Source of the DNA: Reticulitermes speratus
Lineage: Eukaryota > Arthropoda > Insecta > Blattodea > Rhinotermitidae
Reading direction: 5' to 3'
Assembly: GCA_021186555.1 (NCBI GenBank)
Contig: JAJKFL010000042.1
Location: 47,233,480-47,297,479, forward strand
Length of the DNA stretch: 64,000 nucleotides
The translations under genes were made by a program, and so were the position numbers. Under the pieces are notes generated by a model. It saw nothing but the letters and a program-made list of their open reading frames with translations. It had not been told where the DNA came from and ran no database searches. Positions 22,824-33,869 of the stretch are shown here, in pieces (positions within the stretch are counted from its first letter, which is position 1; each line of letters begins with the position of its first letter).

Positions 22824-23044
22824 CCTTGATTTCAGGCTTCCGCCGCGATGTTGATGAAATCTACGTCTTCTGGGTTATTACACGGCGTCGTGTGGTAATT
22901 GTTTACCGACGTTTCGGTACAACGTATCGGTCCCATCCTCACGGGTCAAGAGTCCGAGTGGGAAAGAAAGCCTATAACATAGATTAACAAGTTAAACAAT
23001 TACCACACGACGCCGTCTAATAACCCAGAAGACCGCAAATTTCA
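22824..23044. mobile_element. Foldback element with imperfect 11-bp duplication
   Basis: Arms GTCTTCTGGGTTATTA to TAATAACCCAGAAGAC with GTCGTGTGGTAATTGTTTA mirrored. Left module GGCTTCCGCCGCGATGTTGA. Flanks GTCTATCCTTT (22813-22823) and GTTTATCCTTT (23045-23055). Confidence 0.7.
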
Positions 23045-23055
23045 GTTTATCCTTT

Positions 23056-24031
23056 AATTTTCGAATTATATTCTTCTTTATCTTCACAGCGCTCTGTTCG
23101 TGATTTTGAGGTTATGCTCGCGTTATTCGTTATCATCTGACGTGTGAAACGTACAAATATCGACCCAGCAAAACATCTGGGCCATGGACATGTCAGCACT
23201 GTATTTCGCTTCAGTTAGTCAGAAGGCTAGATGCCATATTTTATCGACCTGTGGGCTCAACTGTCTGCTGTGTGTCCCGAGTGGCCTTCGATTTAATACA
23301 TATGACTTTTCTTACGTGACGTTACATAAAAGAAATATTAATACGAGTGGCCAATATCTGCTTCACATTATGTGTAAAGTAACCACAAAACTGCAGAACC
23401 GACCTTGCTTGTACACTTCCAACGTCCAATGTTACCTGAGAATTCATTTCACGTTCTGGGACACATGGAGTTCCGTTTTGATTAGCGGTTATTGGTTTGA
23501 TCGGAGGGGGGGGGGGGTCTGGAACGTAAAACTGATTCGGTGGGCCTGTCGACTATACACGTCTGTATACAGAGTGTCCCTTTTATTTTGTCCCTCAGCA
23601 CGGCATCTGTCACGGAATATCCCAGCAGATGCAGGACCTTCTGTGTGATAAAGCTGCCGTGTTCCGGGACACGGTAAAAGGGACAATATATATTTATGTG
23701 GTGAATCGATTATATTTACCTGTAGTTAAATGTAAAACTTATTGTCTTATAAAACAGCACAAAAACTGAAGGCGAAACGTGGGGTTCTCATGGGTAAAAG
23801 GAGAAATTGACGTAGTTAAACAATTTGCCAGTATTATTTGTAGGTTTGTTTCGATGGCCAGCCGGCAGAATCTCGCGGACCAAATGTGGTCTGCCGGCCG
23901 CTAGGTGAATAGACTTGGTTTATAGGCTAGTGGTAATTTACAGCACAGCACTTGAACGTCGGAAACTGTCACGTAAATTTAACGAAGAAATTCCTCGAAA
24001 TTTTGTACGGGAAAGAAGAGACGCTTATATT
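23056..24031. other. Mostly unrecognised
   Basis: A 154-codon plus-strand frame at 23184-23648 spans the G12 run and part of the 23.57 kb inverted repeat, so it is unlikely to be coding. TCGATGGCCAGCCGGCAGAA and TGTGGTCTGCCGGCCGCTAG at 23.85-23.9 kb form a small palindrome. Confidence 0.4.
23566..23695. mobile_element. Inverted-repeat MITE, unclassified
   Basis: AGTGTCCCTTTTATTTTGTC and AGCACGGCA at the left mirror TGCCGTGTTCCGGGACACGG and TAAAAGGGACAATATATA at the right. No duplication identified. Confidence 0.55.
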
Positions 24032-25128
24032 ACCATTTAAAGATCAGTGGTTACTATATGTCTCACCAGGTTTAACATTCACAAATTCTACGTTCTGCCC
24101 ACACAGTGTATTTATGTGTTTTGTGTGGATCTCAGAACAAACAGCGATTATTTCACTGTACAGCATTAACTGACTGTTTTGTATAACTGAGACGGAGTGT
24201 GTTTACTGCGCGGTACGGACTGTATTTATGTACAATGTATATTAACACTTTACAGCCCAGTGGTTACTATATGTACCGCCAGGTTTAACATTCAGCAATT
24301 CTACGTTCTGCCCACACAGTGTATTTATGTGTTTTGTGTGGATCTCAGAACAAACAGCGATTATTTCACTGTACAACATTACTGATGGTTTGTATAACTG
24401 AGACGGGGTGTGTTTACTGCGCGGTACGGACTGATTTATGTGTTTTGTGTGGATCTCAGAACAAACAGCGATTATTTCACTGTACAACATTAACTGACTG
24501 GTTTGTATAACTGAGACGGAGTGTGTATTACTGCGCGGTACGAACTGTATTTATGTACAATGTATTTTAACATTTTTAAGCCCAGTGGTTACTATATGTA
24601 CCATCACGTTTAACATTCAGCAATTCTACGTTCTGCCCACAGTGTATTTATGTGTTTTGTGTGGATCTCAGAACAAACAGCGATTATTTCACTGTACAAC
24701 ATTAACTGACTTGGTTGTATAACTGAGACGGGGTGTGTTTACTGCGCGGTACGGACTGTATTTATGTGTTTTGTGTGGATCTCAGAACAAACAGCGATTA
24801 TTTCACTGTACAACATTAACTGACTGGTTTGTATAACTGAGACGGAGTGTGTATACTGCGCGGTACGAACTGTATTTATGTACAATGTATTTTAACATTT
24901 TTAAGCCCAGTGGTTACTATATGTACCATCACGTTTAACATTCAGCAATTCTACGTTCTGCCCACAGTGTATTTATGTGTTTTGTGTGGATCTCAGAACA
25001 AACAGCGATTATTTCACTGTACAACATTAACTGACTGGTTTGTATAACTGAAACGGAGTGTGTTTACTGCGCGGTACGAACTGAATTTTTTTATATATTT
25101 CAGACAAGCTAAGTCTTTAAAGGGTTAA
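24032..25128 (+). repeat. 114-bp satellite, higher-order arrangement with repeated heads
   Basis: Four element heads (about 24046, 24261, 24580, 24906), each followed by one or two 114-bp units and a linker ATGTACAATGTATTTTAACA. The last two larger units repeat at about 326 bp. It ends with GAACTGAATTTTTTTATATA and TCTTTAAAGGGTTAAA. Confidence 0.9.
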
Positions 25129-26669
25129 ATGAACTGGTATTTTGCTTGTAACAGTTGCACATGCGTATTGCTATACAGTCAAAATTAACTTCCATATTTA
25201 AAGTTTTCATTCTGACACGTGTAGTCAGGTGTTTATTCAGGAACGAACTTAGTTTTCGATCGTGTCCATGATGACGTCCATTTAGGAGAGAAAACTTTTC
25301 GACCCAGAAGAGGGAGGCAGCGAGTTCCTCCGAAGAATTGGCGTCTGCTAAACCAGAAGATCAAAGCTGTAACAAGAGCGATGTAGGCACGCAAATCCCT
25401 GAGGCACAGAAAACTTTACAAAATTTGCATCTATTATTCCATGACTAAATTAAACGTGTTTTATTATTATTATTATTATTATTATTTATCATCATCATCA
25501 TTATTGTCGTTTCTAGTTACAAAATTTCTCTTGTTACCAAAAAAAACTGCTATGAAAGTAGAGGTGGGCGCAGTGTTAAATTCTTATCTCGGGTACAAAA
25601 TTAGCTAGTTACGCTCCGCTGAAGGATTCATTCTGAACAATCGTCCTGCAACGTCAACCTGAACCTGGTGGTGTAGAAAGTAAACCACTGGGCTGCGAAC
25701 GGTTAAAATGATCGCCTCGTGTCTGGTAGTTGTACGGTAGTGCAGCTGCACGCCGCAAGGTGGTGTTGGTCGTGACGTCTGATCTGCGTGTGGTGGCAGC
25801 AGCGTCGCCCTCACCAACGCTGCATGCTGTCGGTAGACACACGTATGTAAAGTTCGTCAAGTGCGACAGGACTGTAACCAATTGAGGGGTTGTGCGTTGT
25901 TTTACAGACGTGTTTATGGCGGTGTCTGGTGAGGTTTGTGGTTAGTGTGAGCGTTATTTTGTTACCAGGATATGAGGATATAAGCTTAATTGGATCTTAC
26001 ACGACTCTCTTGGTGAGTAAATATACATTTAACGAAATCTGTCTAATATTCCCTTCGCGTACTAATGTGATTGATATATTGACCATTTTTAGTGTCTTAG
26101 ATTTGACTGAATTTTTTAGTTTATTTACTTATATTTTATTTAACCACACTTTCAATAGTCCTAAGTAATTCTATAGCATCGAATTATAGGGCAGTGGTGA
26201 ATAATTATTCGGAAAAGGTAGGGAGGAAATGTAGTGGCTAAAGTTAACGTAATGTATCCATTTTCGTTGGCGTGTCTGAAAGAAAATCACGAAATATTTC
26301 AGGAAAACGTCTCCGAGAGGAGATTCGAACTGTGGGCCTTGTTAATATGGGGCAGCAGAGCCACTCGTGTCAGGGCAATTAGACTGCAGGTTTTGTTATT
26401 TTTTTGCTGTAGGCTGAAAATTTTGAAACACCGTGTTGACTGTATGTGCCACCTGCTGTACTGTCAGCAGTCTGCGCATTGTACCCACGAAGCATGATTT
26501 TCAGGAACAAGAAGAAGAAGATACTTCACTAAACAAATTAAATTTGTGTAGTTAAATTGGGGATTTAAGGTTTCGAAGTATAATTTTTATAGATTGACTT
26601 TCTTATTGTACTGCGTCACTATACATTCTTCGATTTCCGGAGTTTAAAATGAGATTTTGATGGTTAGCC
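25129..26669. other. Mostly unrecognised
   Basis: Apart from the ATT microsatellite, only short overlapping frames at 25605-26500. A word from the hammerhead-like repeats (GGGAGGCAGCGAGTTCCTCC) occurs near 25310. Confidence 0.4.
25455..25505 (+). repeat. (ATT)n/(ATC)n microsatellite
   Basis: TTATTATTATT run followed by ATCATCATCATC. Confidence 0.9.
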
Positions 26670-28612
26670 TTTCAAAGCCCAGTGCTTACTTTACGTAACG
26701 TCAGGTCTAACATTGAACAATTCTACGTTCTGCCCACACAGTGTATTTATGTGTTTTGTGTGGATCTCAGAACAAACAGCGATTATTTCACTGTACAGCA
26801 TTAACTGACTGGTTTGTATAACTGAGACGGAGTGTGTTTACTGCGCGGTACGGACTGTATTTTTGTGTTTTGTGTGGATCTCAGAACAAACAGCGATTAT
26901 TTCACTGTACAGCATTAACTGACTGGTTTGTATAACAGAGACGGAGTGTGTTTACTGCGCGGTACGGACTGTATTTATGTGTTTTGTGTGGATCTCAGAA
27001 CAAACAGCGATTATTTCACTGTACAACATTAACTGACTGGTTTGTATAACAGAGACGGAGTGTGTTTACTGCGCGGTACGGACTGTATTTATGTGTTTTG
27101 TGTGGATCTCAGAACAAACAGCGATTATTTCACTGTACAGCATTAACTGACTGGTTTGTATAACTGAGACGGAGTGTGTTTACTGCGCGGTACGGACTGT
27201 ATTTTTGTGTTTTGTGTGGATCTCAGAACAAACAGCGATTATTTCACTGTACAGCATTAACTGACTGGTTTGTATAACTGAGACGGAGTGTGTTTACTGC
27301 GCGGTACGGACTGTATTTATGTGTTTTGTGTGGATCTCAGAACAAACAGCGATTATTTCACTGTACAACATTAACTGACTGGTTTGTATAACAGAGACGG
27401 AGTGTGTTTACTGCGCGGTACGGACTGTATTTATGTGTTTTGTGTGGATCTCAGAACAAACAGCGATTATTTCACTGTACAACATTAACTGACTGGTTTG
27501 TATAACAGAGACGGAGTGTGTTTACTGCGCGGTACGGACTGTATTTATGTGTTTTGTGTGGATCTCAGAACAAACAGCGATTATTTCACTGTACAACATT
27601 AACTGACTGGTTTGTATAACAGAGACGGAGTGTGTTTACTGCGCGGTACGGACTGTATTTATGTGTTTCGTGTGGATCTCAGAACAAACAGCGATTATTT
27701 CACTGTACAACATTAACTGACTGGTTTGTATAACTGAGACGGAGTGTGTTTACTGCGCGGTACGGACTGTATTTATGTGTTTTGTGTGGATCTCAGAACA
27801 AACAGCGATTATTTCACTGTACAACATTAACTGACTGGTTTGTATAACTGAGACGGAGTGTGTTTACTGCGCGGTACGGACTGTATTTATGTGTTTCGTG
27901 TGGATCTCAGAACAAACAGCGATTATTTCACTGTACAACATTAACTGACTGGTTTGTATAACTGAGACGGAGTGTGTTTACTGCGCGGTACGGACTGTAT
28001 TTATGTGTTTTGTGTGGATCTCAGAACAAACAGCGATTATTTCACTGTACAACATTAACTGACTGGTTTGTATAACTGAGACGGAGTGTGTTTACTGCGC
28101 GGTACGGACTGTATTTATGTGTTTTGTGTGGATCTCAGAACAAACAGCGATTATTTCACTGTACAACATTAACTGACTGGTTTGTATAACTGAGACGGAG
28201 TGTGTTTACTGCGCGGTACGGACTGTATTTATGTGTTTCGTGTGGATCTCAGAACAAACAGCGATTATTTCACTGTACAACATTAACTGACTGGTTTGTA
28301 TAACTGAGACGGAGTGTGTTTACTGCGCGGTACGGACTGTATTTATGTGTTTTGTGTGGATCTCAGAACAAACAGCGATTATTTCACTGTACAACATTAA
28401 CTGACTGGTTTGTATAACTGAGACGGAGTGTGTTTACTGCGCGGTACGGACTGTATTTATGTGTTTTGTGTGGATCTCAGAACAAACAGCGATTATTTCA
28501 CTGTACAGCATTAACTGACTGGTTTTTATAACCGAGTCGGAGTGTGCTTACTGCGCGGTACGAGCTGAATCTTTAAATAGAACAGGTCACGTTTCGTTCT
28601 TAAATTATCATT
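26670..28612 (+). repeat. 114-bp satellite element, ~16 nearly identical units
   Basis: Head CCTTTCAAAGCCCAGTGCTT ... TTCTACGTTCTGCCCACACA, about sixteen 114-bp units, end GAGCTGAATCTTTAAATAGA. Single-base markers (CAGCATT or CAACATT, AACTGAG or AACAGAG, TTTTGTG or TTTCGTG) recur in blocks, showing duplication of several units at once. Confidence 0.95.
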
Positions 28613-28700
28613 CCACCAATGCTCCGTACTCATCTTCATCTACACGTAGCTCTTACCAGAGGGACAAACGTTCGAGGCCTGCGAACCTTCCAAAAATCCA
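28595..28700 (+). repeat. Fragment shared with the SINE-D-like tail at 53.2 kb
   Basis: TCATTCCACCAATGCTCCGT, ACTCATCTTCATCTACACG and ACCAGAGGGACAAACGTTCG parallel the 53.21-53.29 kb sequence. It lies just right of the 114-bp satellite element. Confidence 0.5.
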
Positions 28701-29109
28701 AGCTCTTGAAGAAATTTGGGAACATTGGCTATAAAATTGTTTTCACTTCTTTTTCGCCGCAAAGGTTTAGTCTTTCGCAGTCATGCTAGGCCATAACCTT
28801 AAATCCATATTGCCCGTAACAAAATTCTGGTGATCCAATTAAACTGCTTACACGTTTAGAGAAGGGGCGTCAAACACGCGGCCGGCAGTACAGCTTTTAC
28901 GTGTTTTCTTTAGAGGAATGAACAAACTCGTCTGTTGTTGCCTGTTCAATGACCATATGCACTGTTTTGTATGTTAAGACAAAGCTTGTTGTGTTCCCAG
29001 TTGACTGCACAGTAAACACATTTGTTTCAGTGTATATGCTTGCCCCGAGTTGTAGCGCGCACAGCTTAGAACGGTGTGTCAGAATTTGTTGTGCATAGGG
29101 TGCTTAATA
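28701..29109. other. No recognised feature
   Basis: No frame or repeat recognised. Confidence 0.45.
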
Positions 29110-29315
29110 ATCTGCTTATTCGTGGACGGGAGGATAATATTAAAATGTACGTTAAACGAAAAAGGGTGAGGCTCTGGATTGGATTTTTCTGGCTTAGGGT
29201 AGGGACCATTGGAGGGCTTTTGTGAATACGGTAATGAATTTACATGTTCCATAAAACGGCAAGTGTCTTCATTAGCTAAACAACAGTCAGCTTCTAAAGT
29301 TGAACCCTGCTGCTT
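29110..29315 (+). repeat. LINE 3' end fragment, plus orientation
   Basis: Block order GGAGGATAATATTAAAATG, then TGGATTGGATTTTTCTGGCT, then GCTTTTGTGAATACGGTAAT is the reverse complement of the LINE tail at 29.55-29.82 kb. The two fragments therefore form an inverted pair about 240 bp apart. Confidence 0.5.
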
Positions 29316-29549
29316 GTAGTTAGGTGCTTTTTGAAGTAAGTGACATTATAGTAAATTCAGTATTTTTGTTACGTGTTAATCTTTTTATGAACTGAAAGAA
29401 GAAGGAAATTAGATTCACAAAGATTTTTGTGTAATCGAATTAGAAAAGTTTGCTTCAGGGTATTAGAGATGTTAAGTTGCAACACGCCGTCTGTTTAGTA
29501 AATAAATGTAGATGGAATAACTAACTAATAACTAACTACCATGGAGCAG

Positions 29550-29820
29550 AGTCCTTCTTGAGAAGCTAACAGTTCCTCAGCTAGTCAAGAAATTGCCCGC
29601 GTTTTATGGAACCCGAAGGTTCATTACCGCACTCACAACAGCCCGCCACCTGTCCCTATCCTGAGCATATCAATCCAGTCCATGCCCCCATTCACTTCTT
29701 GAAGATCCATTTTAATATTATCCTCCCATCTACGCCTGGATCTTCCAAGTGGTCTCCTTCCCTCAAGTTTCCCCACCAAAATCCTGTATGCACCTCTCCC
29801 CTCCCCAATATGCATACATA
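29550..29820 (-). pseudogene. LINE 3' end fragment (EGRRPLGRSRRRWEDNIKMD type)
   Basis: The minus-strand frame 29815-29633 encodes ILVGKLEGRRPLGRSRRRWE, then [20 protein letters not shown], the usual LINE C-terminal tail of this subfamily. The untranslated 3' part follows, with a segment on leaving GTTTTATGGAACCCGA. It is the best-preserved member of a set of related fragments at 7.5, 13.3, 42.0, 50.2, 50.8 and 58.5 kb, all on the minus strand. Confidence 0.75.
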
Positions 29821-29862
29821 ATACATTACTACATACATATCATACATACATACATACTAATA
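29815..29862 (+). repeat. (ATAC)n-like microsatellite
   Basis: Imperfect ATACATAC runs left of the 29.87 kb element; a similar run lies to its right at 30585-30612. Confidence 0.8.
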
Positions 29863-29935
29863 CATATGACTGAATTATTTGTACCAACAAATGCACTAAG
29901 ACAGTTTTTTCACTGTTTTCTTTATTATAAGGATG

Positions 29936-29978
29936 CCCCAATACGCATTTCGGCAGTTATTCTGCCATCATCAGGGGG
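29936..29978 (-). ncRNA. Hammerhead-type ribozyme motif, left arm
   Basis: Read on the minus strand: CCCC (stem I), CUGAUGA, bulged U, GGCAG-AAUAA-CUGCC (stem II), GAA, AU-GCGU-AU (two-pair stem III), U as the cleavage-site base, GGGG (stem I). All core residues are present. One departure is the extra U before stem II where G-C is usual. Untested. Confidence 0.6.
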
Positions 29979-30435
29979 TATTTTAAGTGAGTTTTTACAT
30001 AGACCAATTCTTTGGTTACGTCATAACAGTGAGTCAGTATTTGTTACCACATCGTATAAAATTTTGTAAAATTAGTGGTATTGTTAAGCTGCTAAAAGTT
30101 ACTAATTATTAAAACTTATAAAAATTACAATAAATACAAATAGTATATTATACTACCCTCTATAGTATAATTATTAATTATGGCAGCGTGGTCCTATTTT
30201 CAGCGTGTGTTCAGTTATCTGTGTGTTATGTGTTGGTAGGACCTCCTTGCCTCCTGTCTGCGTGGTTAGTGACCACTTTTTTGTTTTTATTGTAATTTTT
30301 TAAAATTTAGTAACTTTTAGCAGCTTAACAATACCACTAATTTTACAAAAATTTTATTACGATGTGGTAACAAATACTGACTCACTGTTATGACGTAACC
30401 AAAGAATTGGTCTATGTAAAAACTCACTTAAAATA

Positions 30436-30478
30436 CCCCCTGATGATGGCAGAATAACTGCCGAAATGCGTATTGGGG
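30436..30478 (+). ncRNA. Hammerhead-type ribozyme motif, right arm
   Basis: Same sequence as the left-arm motif, on the plus strand: stem I CCCC/GGGG, CUGAUGA at 30440-30446, stem II GGCAG/CUGCC, GAAA at 30463-30466, AU-GCGU-AU, cleavage-site U at 30474. Confidence 0.6.
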
Positions 30479-30628
30479 CATCCCTTATAATAAAGAAAAC
30501 AGTGAAAAAACTGTCTTAGTGCATTTTGTTGGTACAAATAAATCAATTATAACAAGATGCACGGTGAATATAAAGTGAAATACATACATTATGTATGTAT
30601 ACATACATATGTATTTATACATATAGGG

Positions 30629-30771
30629 ACATATTTTATCCGACCAATATCCTTGTCACTTCTGTCAGCTCGCTCACCATACAAATCCTAGCCACTCTTC
30701 CGCCCGTCCATATGCAGGTTGGAATAGCAGCGGGAAGCGACAAACGATGTTGGTCAAATAAAATAATGACA
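30629..30771. mobile_element. 145-bp MITE, copy 3
   Basis: Inverted ends ACATATTTTATCCGACCAAT and TTGGTCAAATAAAATAATGA; interior CGGGAAGCGACAAACGATG. Confidence 0.6.
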
Positions 30772-31004
30772 CTATAAAATGAATATACGTGTATATACTG
30801 TTGTTGTATAATTTAAGATCAGTCAAGTTAAACAGAGAAATTGTAGACGAAATTCCGTGTTACTTTACATTAAGTAATGTCGTGGCCTACACATAATTAC
30901 CACTGCTTTATGGCGGTTAATGGAGATGTAGTATTTAAGTGTATTGTGAGGGCGAAAGTAAAGGCAAAGTCATACGTGGCAATGGAGGTATAGATCCACT
31001 TATT

Positions 31005-31212
31005 TTTAACCTCGTCATTAGTGGAGGTGAAGGGTCAACTTCAGTGCCCGGCCACTTTACCCCCGAGGTAAGAGATGGTTTGTTCCAGAGTCCGTCTGGA
31101 CACATTAAGAAGAGAAAATTTCTTGCCCTTTTCGGGAATCGAACCAGGATTTTTCAATTGTCCAGCTCGTGATCAGTCTATTGTTTACTCTCTCCCAGCT
31201 CAGTGTCACAGG
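31005..31212 (-). mobile_element. SINE-B copy, diverged
   Basis: Reverse of the shared domain: CGGCCACTTTACCCCCGAGG, TCCAGAGTCCGTCTGGACAC, then TTCGGGAATCGAACCAGGAT at the B-box position. Confidence 0.65.
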
Positions 31213-31565
31213 TGTGCAATGGACCAAACTGGCACAGGATAAGGACTAGTGTAAATATGGTAATGAAGCTTTGTGTTTCTTGAAAGACGCAGGGTGCCTT
31301 GAATGGTTGTTAAAAATATCTGTGCCCTGTATTTTTTGGTTATTGTTTTTAAGGGCCGTAGGTTTTCAGTAATGGCCGTCAGGTTCACCGGTTTACAATG
31401 TCCTTGTTGTTTGCGAAGGCAGGATAAGAAGTTTAAGCTGGTAGTCACTGTGCCCATTTGACGGCCGGTCAGAGTTGGTCAGAAACTTGAAGACTAAGGA
31501 CGTGATATCGTGCTGCCTGGTCAGGGGTATAGATGAGTATGGAGCAATCGTGGAATGGTTATTTT

Positions 31566-31799
31566 GTTCTTATGGCTCGACAGCCCCTTGGGGGCCTAGG
31601 CCGCCTCATTTTTCGAAGCTTCACGATCACACACTTTAGACACACCACACTCGGTAGGACTCCTCTCGACGAGTGATCAGCTCGTCGCAGAGACAACACA
31701 CAACACTCACAAGACACAGACATCCATGCCACCGGCGGGATTCGAACCCGCAATCCCAGCAAGCGAGCTGCCGTAGACCGCGCGGTCATTGAGATCGGC
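31566..31799 (-). mobile_element. SINE-C copy with internal deletion
   Basis: Reverse SINE-C lacking part of the body (the CTCTACCTGA block is missing) and part of the head between the boxes. Imperfect flanking repeats TGGAATGGTTATT and TTGAATGGTGATT suggest the target duplication. Confidence 0.8.
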
Positions 31800-32444
31800 C
31801 GTTGAATGGTGATTAGCAGGGAAAAACAGAAGGAGAAGGAGGGGAAAATTTGGTGCAGTGTTACTTTGTAAGCTTTGGAACTTCAGATGGTCATTGCCGG
31901 ATTTGAACCTGAGGCTTCCGTGTACGAAGCCACCGTCTAGTCGACTGAGATTTTCTCACGATTAATTTAAATTTTTTAGATTTTGTGAGTAAGTGTTACA
32001 TCGTTAGGGGAACCAGGAAATTGCTCTTTGTGTGATACAGTGAGTTAACACTGCCGGTAGGACCTGCATTGACGAAACCCCCTGCAGACTTACTGAACAA
32101 AAAGAGAGCCAAACTGCGGTCTGCTAACCAGACTGAATAAATTTCACGTCATAATAAGGAATTAAGTTTCATTACGCCAAGCTCCAGTCTGCTCGTTCCA
32201 GGTTGTTCCTGTATATTTTTCTTAACATAAACTTTTTCCACCTTATTTAAAATTGTAATATTCAACTTTTATTGGTCGGCGGATTCATCAACTTTCCTCA
32301 GAACAAAAGGTTTCCGTAGAAAAACAAATATTTGTCAAACAGTTATCTAATTAATATATGTACATTTCAGACCTCGTAGATAACATGTCGTCCCCATTAC
32401 AAATATATTGTGCTACATTTGAGGTTAACACAACGAGTTAAGGA
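31800..32444. other. Mostly unrecognised
   Basis: Contains the tRNA-like fragment at 31.88 kb and otherwise AT-rich sequence. Confidence 0.4.
31880..31965 (-). mobile_element. tRNA-like SINE head fragment
   Basis: GCCGGATTTGAACCTGAGGC (reverse B box) followed by GTCTAGTCGACTGAGATT (reverse A box). No body is recognised. Confidence 0.4.
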
Positions 32445-32545
32445 TTCGGGTCTTCTGGAATGTGACTCCGTGTCGCTGGGTGTTTCCCGACGTTTCGAAG
32501 GAACGTAGTGCCTTTATCTTCAAGGATCGAGGGTTCCAAGAAGAA
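32445..32545 (-). repeat. Half foldback element with hammerhead-core-like motif
   Basis: GGTCTTCTGGAATGTGACTC, then on the minus strand UUGAAGAUAAAGG ... CCUUCGAAACGUCGGGAAAC. Only one arm present. Confidence 0.45.
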
Positions 32546-32597
32546 TGCAAAAGGCAAGAGTTGGGTCAGTGCGGTTGAGGGAAGCCATTACTGTTTA

Positions 32598-32900
32598 ATG
32601 TGACAGTCATACGAAAAACATAAATTGTGTGAGCAGAATGCAGTATTTATTGAAATGTTGTAGCTGTTTATGCACTAACCCTTTAATAAGCGATGGTAAT
32701 TATATATCCCATTTGGTGTAACGGTATATCTGTCAGCATATCGACCAGAGAGAGAGAGTTTATTTTGATTTGATTGTTACAATAAACACCGATAATTGTT
32801 GTGAATAACATTGGAAGATTGAGCTGTATAATAGGTATGTTGCGTGTTCTCTGCGCGGTACGACTCAAACTTTTACTTAATTTTCGATCTAGAGTCTATG
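32598..32900. repeat. Decayed 114-bp satellite pieces, inverted pair
   Basis: A reverse head (AAACATAAATTGTGTGAGCA to CACTAACCCTTTAATAAG) and, from about 32770, a forward unit ending TCTCTGCGCGGTACGACTCA. Confidence 0.45.
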
Positions 32901-33195
32901 AAATATCTTCTGTGAACTGATCTACCTGTTATGTTGACCATATTTGGCTGCTAAGTGATTTGCAGAGGTAATCGTAAAATTGTAGCGAAACCCGTTCAAC
33001 AAGATGCATATAGCTGTCAGGACCTGATGTCAAATGTAAGGAACAAGTAAATGACGCCAAGCAGCCATTTACGGTGACGTAATGTTATTGATACAAGATT
33101 GGCGATGTGTGTAGCACGCATGAGGAGGCAACAAATGTGTGTGTTTCTGTGCACGAGACGTAAAGTTTAATGATTTTAAAGACCTAATTGTAAAT
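32901..33195. other. No recognised feature
   Basis: Nothing recognised upstream of the SINE-C at 33.2 kb. Confidence 0.4.
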
Positions 33196-33452
33196 GGGGC
33201 CGATCCCAGTGACCGCGAGGTCTAAGACGGAGGTCTGCGACCTCTCGCTTGCTAGGATTGGGGGTTCGGATCCCGCCTAGGGCATGGAATGTCTGTCTCT
33301 TGTGAATATTGTGTGTGTGTTGTCAGGTAGAGGTCTCTGCGACGAGCTGATCACTCGTCCAGAGGAGTCCTACCGAGTGTGGTGTGTCTAGTGTGATCGT
33401 GAAGCCTCGACAACCCTGGAGGCCTAGGCCCCAGGTTGTCGAGGCATGAAAA
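33196..33452 (+). mobile_element. SINE-C copy, diverged
   Basis: Head GGCCGATCCCAGTGACCGCG, B box GGGTTCGGATCCCGCC (one change), body GTTGTCAGGTAGAGGTCTCT, and end CAGGTTGTCGAGGCATGAAA. Confidence 0.8.
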
Positions 33453-33579
33453 AGATATTGTAAATAAGAGTTCAAAATTATAGTTGTCCCTGGGCTTAAT
33501 TAAATACCGTCATGAAGGTGTATGGGGGTGTGGAGGCATGACTTCATGCATAATTAACGTTGGTATTAGATGGATATGT

Positions 33580-33854
33580 GGGCCGGGATGGCGTAGTCGG
33601 TTATAGCGACTCGCTACGGGTTGAACAGTCCGGGGATCTAATCCCGGTGATGTCGAGATTTTCCCCACCCGTCCAGACCGTCCCTGGGACCTACCCAGTC
33701 CACCTGTAAAATGGGTACCGGGTCTCTTTCCCGTGGGTAAAGCGGCCAAGGCGTGGCGTTGACCATCCACTCCCATCTAGCGCCGAGGTTAAAGAAGAGT
33801 AGAGCTATACTATTACATCCCCGTCTGGATCTTCATGAGAACTTTACTTTTACT
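33580..33854 (+). mobile_element. SINE-A copy, diverged head
   Basis: Head GGGCCGGGATGGCGTAGTCG with B box GGGGATCTAATCC (one change), then the normal central domain and a TTTACTTTTAC tail. Confidence 0.8.
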
Positions 33855-33869
33855 AGATGATATGAGTTT

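Larger units (their letters stand above)
29870..30585. mobile_element. Inverted-repeat element with two hammerhead-like motifs
   Basis: About 230-bp arms: left 29874-30110 and right 30305-30545 are close reverse complements. The arms start at TTTGTACCAACAAATGCAC. The middle (30170-30290) has CAGCGTGGTCC and GGTAGGACCTCCTTGCCTCC, shared with 52.62-52.73 kb. Each arm holds a hammerhead-like motif pointing outward. ATAC-rich sequence flanks both sides and hides any target duplication. I infer a non-autonomous Penelope-like element with inverted terminal copies. No coding region is present. Confidence 0.75.

Noticed and set aside
23184..23648. 154-codon frame as a gene
   Set aside because: It spans a G12 run and half of an inverted repeat, with no recognisable domain.
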